Shown here in pieces: positions 6,211 through 8,137 of a stretch of DNA of 8,137 nt. This DNA comes from JABSSA01 sp039975755 (GTDB lineage: Bacteria > Pseudomonadota > Alphaproteobacteria > Rhodobacterales > Rhodobacteraceae). How positions within the stretch are numbered: position 1 is the first letter of the stretch; every line of letters begins with the position of its first letter. The notes below the pieces were generated by a model that searched no databases, was not told the origin of the DNA, and saw only the letters and a program-made list of their open reading frames with translations. The stretch lies in the NCBI GenBank assembly GCA_039975755.1, contig JBDWGM010000021.1:1-8137 (forward strand). Reading direction: 5' to 3'. A program made the position numbers and the translations under genes.

Positions 6211-7593
6211 GTGCCACAAGATTTATCAAAACTAGACGGTGTTTCGACGATTGAAGCTTTCAAGAGCGGGGTGGTCAGCCCGGCAGAATATGCGCAATCA
6301 GTGCTCGAACAGGCAGCGCAGAACAGCCACCTAAATGCACTTCAGAGTTTTCGCGCGATTGGATTGGGGCCTGCTGTTTCCAAAGCTCTAGGCGCTAATC
6401 CCCAAGGCGCGTTAGCAGGGCTTCCGGTTCTTGCAAAAGACAACATCAATACGAATACATACCCCACATCGGGCGGAACCAAGTCGCTCTTGCATCAGAC
6501 ACCCAAATTCAACGCGGGCGTCGTAAATCGGATCGAAGAAGCCGGGGGCTTCATCGGGGCCAAGGCGTCAATGCACGAACTTGCATTCGGCATCACCTCC
6601 AACAATGCGGTTACAGGTCCAGTACAGAATCCGGCTGATCCAGAAATGATCGCGGGCGGCTCATCTGGTGGTACCGCAGCTGCCGTTGCGGCGGGGATAT
6701 TCCCTATCGGGCTTGGAACCGACACGGGTGGCTCATGTCGTATTCCAGCAGCTTTATGCGGTGTTGCCGGATTTCGCCCGACAACTGGACGCTATGATAG
6801 CGACGGTGTTTTGCCGATCTCCCATACCCGCGATACCGTCGGCTCACTTGCGCGATCCGTACGTGACATTGCGTTGATGGACAACGTTCTTAGCGGCGAG
6901 CATGGAAGTGCAGAGGGTGTTGATCTCTCCCAAGTTACGCTGGGCGTTCCAAAAGATCGGTTCTTTGACAACCTTGAGCCAGCAGTAGCGGTGGTAATCG
7001 AAAAACAACTGTCCGTCCTTGGCAACGCAGGTGCCAAGCTGGTCGATGTCAGTTTCGAAGCCGTTTGGGAGCATAACGATGCCTTTGGTTTCCCAGTTGT
7101 TCTGTATGAGGTGATGCGCGATTTGCCTGCCTATCTAGCAGAGCACGCGCCCGAAACATCTTTTGAAGCGTTGATTGAAGGCATCGGATCGCCAGATGTC
7201 GTGGGAGCATTTGAAAGCCAAATGGGTGAGGATGCTATGCCGCAAGAGGCTTATGACGCGGCCATGAATGTCCACCGTCCGGCAATGCGCAAAATCTATG
7301 CCCAAGTTTTTAGGGATCATGGTTTGGATGCGATCGTCTTTCCCACCACGCCACTGACGGCGCGGCCCATCGGGCACGACGAAACGGTTGAGTTGAACGG
7401 CGCACAAGTCCCCACTTTTCCGACTTATATCCGCAACACCGATCTTGGCTCAAACGTCGGCGCACCGGGCATTTCCTTGCCGTGCCCCGTCCCGTCCGGA
7501 TTGCCCGTCGGCATCGAATTTGACGCATTACCCGGCCAGGACCGTGCCCTTTTGGCGCTGGCGCTGGCTGCAGAAAAAGCGATGGCGCAGTAG
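6211..7593 (+). CDS. Amidase-signature family hydrolase, indoleacetamide/mandelamide-hydrolase-like
   Basis: A 460-residue member of the amidase signature family, full length. The catalytic triad is intact: Lys76 in VLAKDNIN, cis-Ser151 in AGGSSGG, and nucleophile Ser175 in GTDTGGSCRIPA. The spacings (99 from Lys to Ser, 24 between the serines) match the family's fatty-acid amide hydrolase prototype. Around the core, MHELAFGITSNN, GFRPTTGRY and GVLPISHTRDTVG closely resemble indole-3-acetamide hydrolase (IaaH) and mandelamide hydrolase. It lacks the features of a GatA subunit, and no GatB or GatC neighbours are present. There is no signal peptide, so it should act in the cytoplasm on an imported amide, releasing ammonia and a carboxylate. 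The solute-binding protein gene follows after 27 bp, presumably in one operon. The exact substrate cannot be read from sequence. Confidence 0.92.
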   Translation: MPQDLSKLDGVSTIEAFKSGVVSPAEYAQSVLEQAAQNSHLNALQSFRAIGLGPAVSKALGANPQGALAGLPVLAKDNINTNTYPTSGGTKSLLHQTPKFNAGVVNRIEEAGGFIGAKASMHELAFGITSNNAVTGPVQNPADPEMIAGGSSGGTAAAVAAGIFPIGLGTDTGGSCRIPAALCGVAGFRPTTGRYDSDGVLPISHTRDTVGSLARSVRDIALMDNVLSGEHGSAEGVDLSQVTLGVPKDRFFDNLEPAVAVVIEKQLSVLGNAGAKLVDVSFEAVWEHNDAFGFPVVLYEVMRDLPAYLAEHAPETSFEALIEGIGSPDVVGAFESQMGEDAMPQEAYDAAMNVHRPAMRKIYAQVFRDHGLDAIVFPTTPLTARPIGHDETVELNGAQVPTFPTYIRNTDLGSNVGAPGISLPCPVPSGLPVGIEFDALPGQDRALLALALAAEKAMAQ

Positions 7594-7607
7594 ACGCCGA
7601 AACCAAC

Positions 7608-7613
7608 AAGGAG
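7608..7613 (+). promoter_or_regulatory. Strong ribosome binding site of the solute-binding protein
   Basis: AAGGAG, 7 bases before the ATG at 7621. It is the strongest Shine-Dalgarno in the window, consistent with high expression of a periplasmic binding protein relative to the upstream amidase. Confidence 0.7.
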
Positions 7614-7620
7614 AAGACAC

Positions 7621-8137
7621 ATGTTAAACAAGACACTGCGCCTTTTGGCGAGCACTTCTATCGCAGCCATGATGATTGGCGGCACCGCAATGGCTGACAT
7701 CAAGGTTGGGGTATTGGTGCCTGACTCAGGCCCTGCCGGGCTTTTTGGACCCTCAACACGCAATGCTGCGGAACTGGCCGCGCAAAAGATCAACGCAGGC
7801 GGCGGTATCAACGGTGAACAGATCGAACTGGTGTTTGCCGACGTCGGCGTCCCCCCCGCAGAAGCGGCACAGGCCGCGTTACGGCTGTGGAAAGGTGAAG
7901 GCGTGCAAGCTTTCATCGGTATGCACGATTCCGCTGTGCGCGAGGCTTTGCTGGGTCGTTTCAATGGCGAGGTGCCTTATGTCTACACCCCCGTCTATGA
8001 AGGCGGTGCCTGTGCCAACGGTCTATACGTAACGGGTGAGACCCCAAGCCAGCAATTGGCCCCTGTGATCCCGTATTTGATGGGCGCCGAGAAGGTCTCA
8101 AAATGGTATCTCATCGGGCATGACTATAACTGGCCGC
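7621..8137 (+). CDS. Amide/urea-type ABC transporter solute-binding protein, truncated by the right edge
   Basis: ATG at 7621; 172 codons are visible and the frame is open at the window end. Residues 1-25 are a Sec signal peptide: basic MLNKTLR, a hydrophobic core, and AMA before the predicted cut at Asp26. The mature part begins DIKVGVLVPDSGPAGLFGP, typical of type-1 periplasmic binding proteins of the branched-chain amino acid/urea/amide group (UrtA, FmdD, AmiC-like). AAELAAQKINAGGGINGEQIELVFAD is split over the first lobe, and GHDYNWP near the edge resembles the family's DYxxPR segment. It should capture a small amide or related compound in the periplasm for an ABC importer, whose permease and ATPase genes would be expected beyond the edge. 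Being cotranscribed with a cytoplasmic amidase suggests that the transported molecule is the amidase substrate. Confidence 0.9.
   Translation, partial: MLNKTLRLLASTSIAAMMIGGTAMADIKVGVLVPDSGPAGLFGPSTRNAAELAAQKINAGGGINGEQIELVFADVGVPPAEAAQAALRLWKGEGVQAFIGMHDSAVREALLGRFNGEVPYVYTPVYEGGACANGLYVTGETPSQQLAPVIPYLMGAEKVSKWYLIGHDYNWP

Noticed and set aside
7425..7964. 179-residue minus-strand frame
   Set aside because: It is antisense to the amidase end and the binding protein, both of which have clear motifs; its Ser/Ala/Pro-rich composition is typical of a shadow frame.
7621..8137. The binding protein as a quorum-signal or AmiC-type negative regulator of amidase
   Set aside because: The clear Sec signal peptide shows it is exported, unlike cytoplasmic AmiC.

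Overview
The window looks like a moderate-GC alphaproteobacterial chromosome, most plausibly Rhodobacteraceae (Roseobacter group). That placement is an inference. It rests on the protein families present (a HELNQP-type bacteriophytochrome kinase with a FixJ-type partner, an IaaH-like amidase, an amide/urea-type solute-binding protein), the frequent GTG starts and the general codon use. No rRNA or other phylogenetic marker is present.

Left part (1-4168, all on the minus strand). The N-terminus of an unidentified protein runs off the left edge (start at 159). Upstream of it is a 246-bp gap carrying a one-helical-turn direct repeat, a possible response-regulator site. Next comes a tight light-sensing operon read right to left: bphO (heme oxygenase, makes biliverdin), bphP (biliverdin-binding phytochrome histidine kinase) and a FixJ-type response regulator with a LuxR/NarL HTH. 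The genes overlap by 4 and 8 bases, so translation is probably coupled. The operon forms a complete path: heme to biliverdin, photosensor, phosphorelay, transcription factor. A 45-residue Cys-rich ORF (4031-4168) lies 97 bp upstream of bphO on the same strand. It may be a small real gene.

Middle (about 4169-5391). This is a gene-poor divergent region. It holds one unrecognised plus-strand ORF (4302-4739), whose second half looks less gene-like. About 650 bp of apparently non-coding sequence follows. That stretch contains a pair of inverted 22-bp repeats with GTTGAAAAACTC cores, which look like remnants of a mobile element, and a clean 8-bp hairpin in front of the next gene.

Right part (5392-8137, plus strand). 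A LuxR-family regulator with an N-terminal GAF/autoinducer-type sensor region is followed after 60 bp by an amidase-signature hydrolase, closest in feel to indoleacetamide/mandelamide hydrolases, with its complete Ser-Ser-Lys triad. After a further 27 bp comes an exported amide/urea-type ABC solute-binding protein, truncated by the right edge. Together they look like a regulated uptake-and-hydrolysis module for an amide whose identity is unknown.

I did not find an obviously new system. The best leads are the direct repeat upstream of the gene at the left edge, the small Cys-rich ORF in front of bphO, and the substrate of the amidase/transporter pair.
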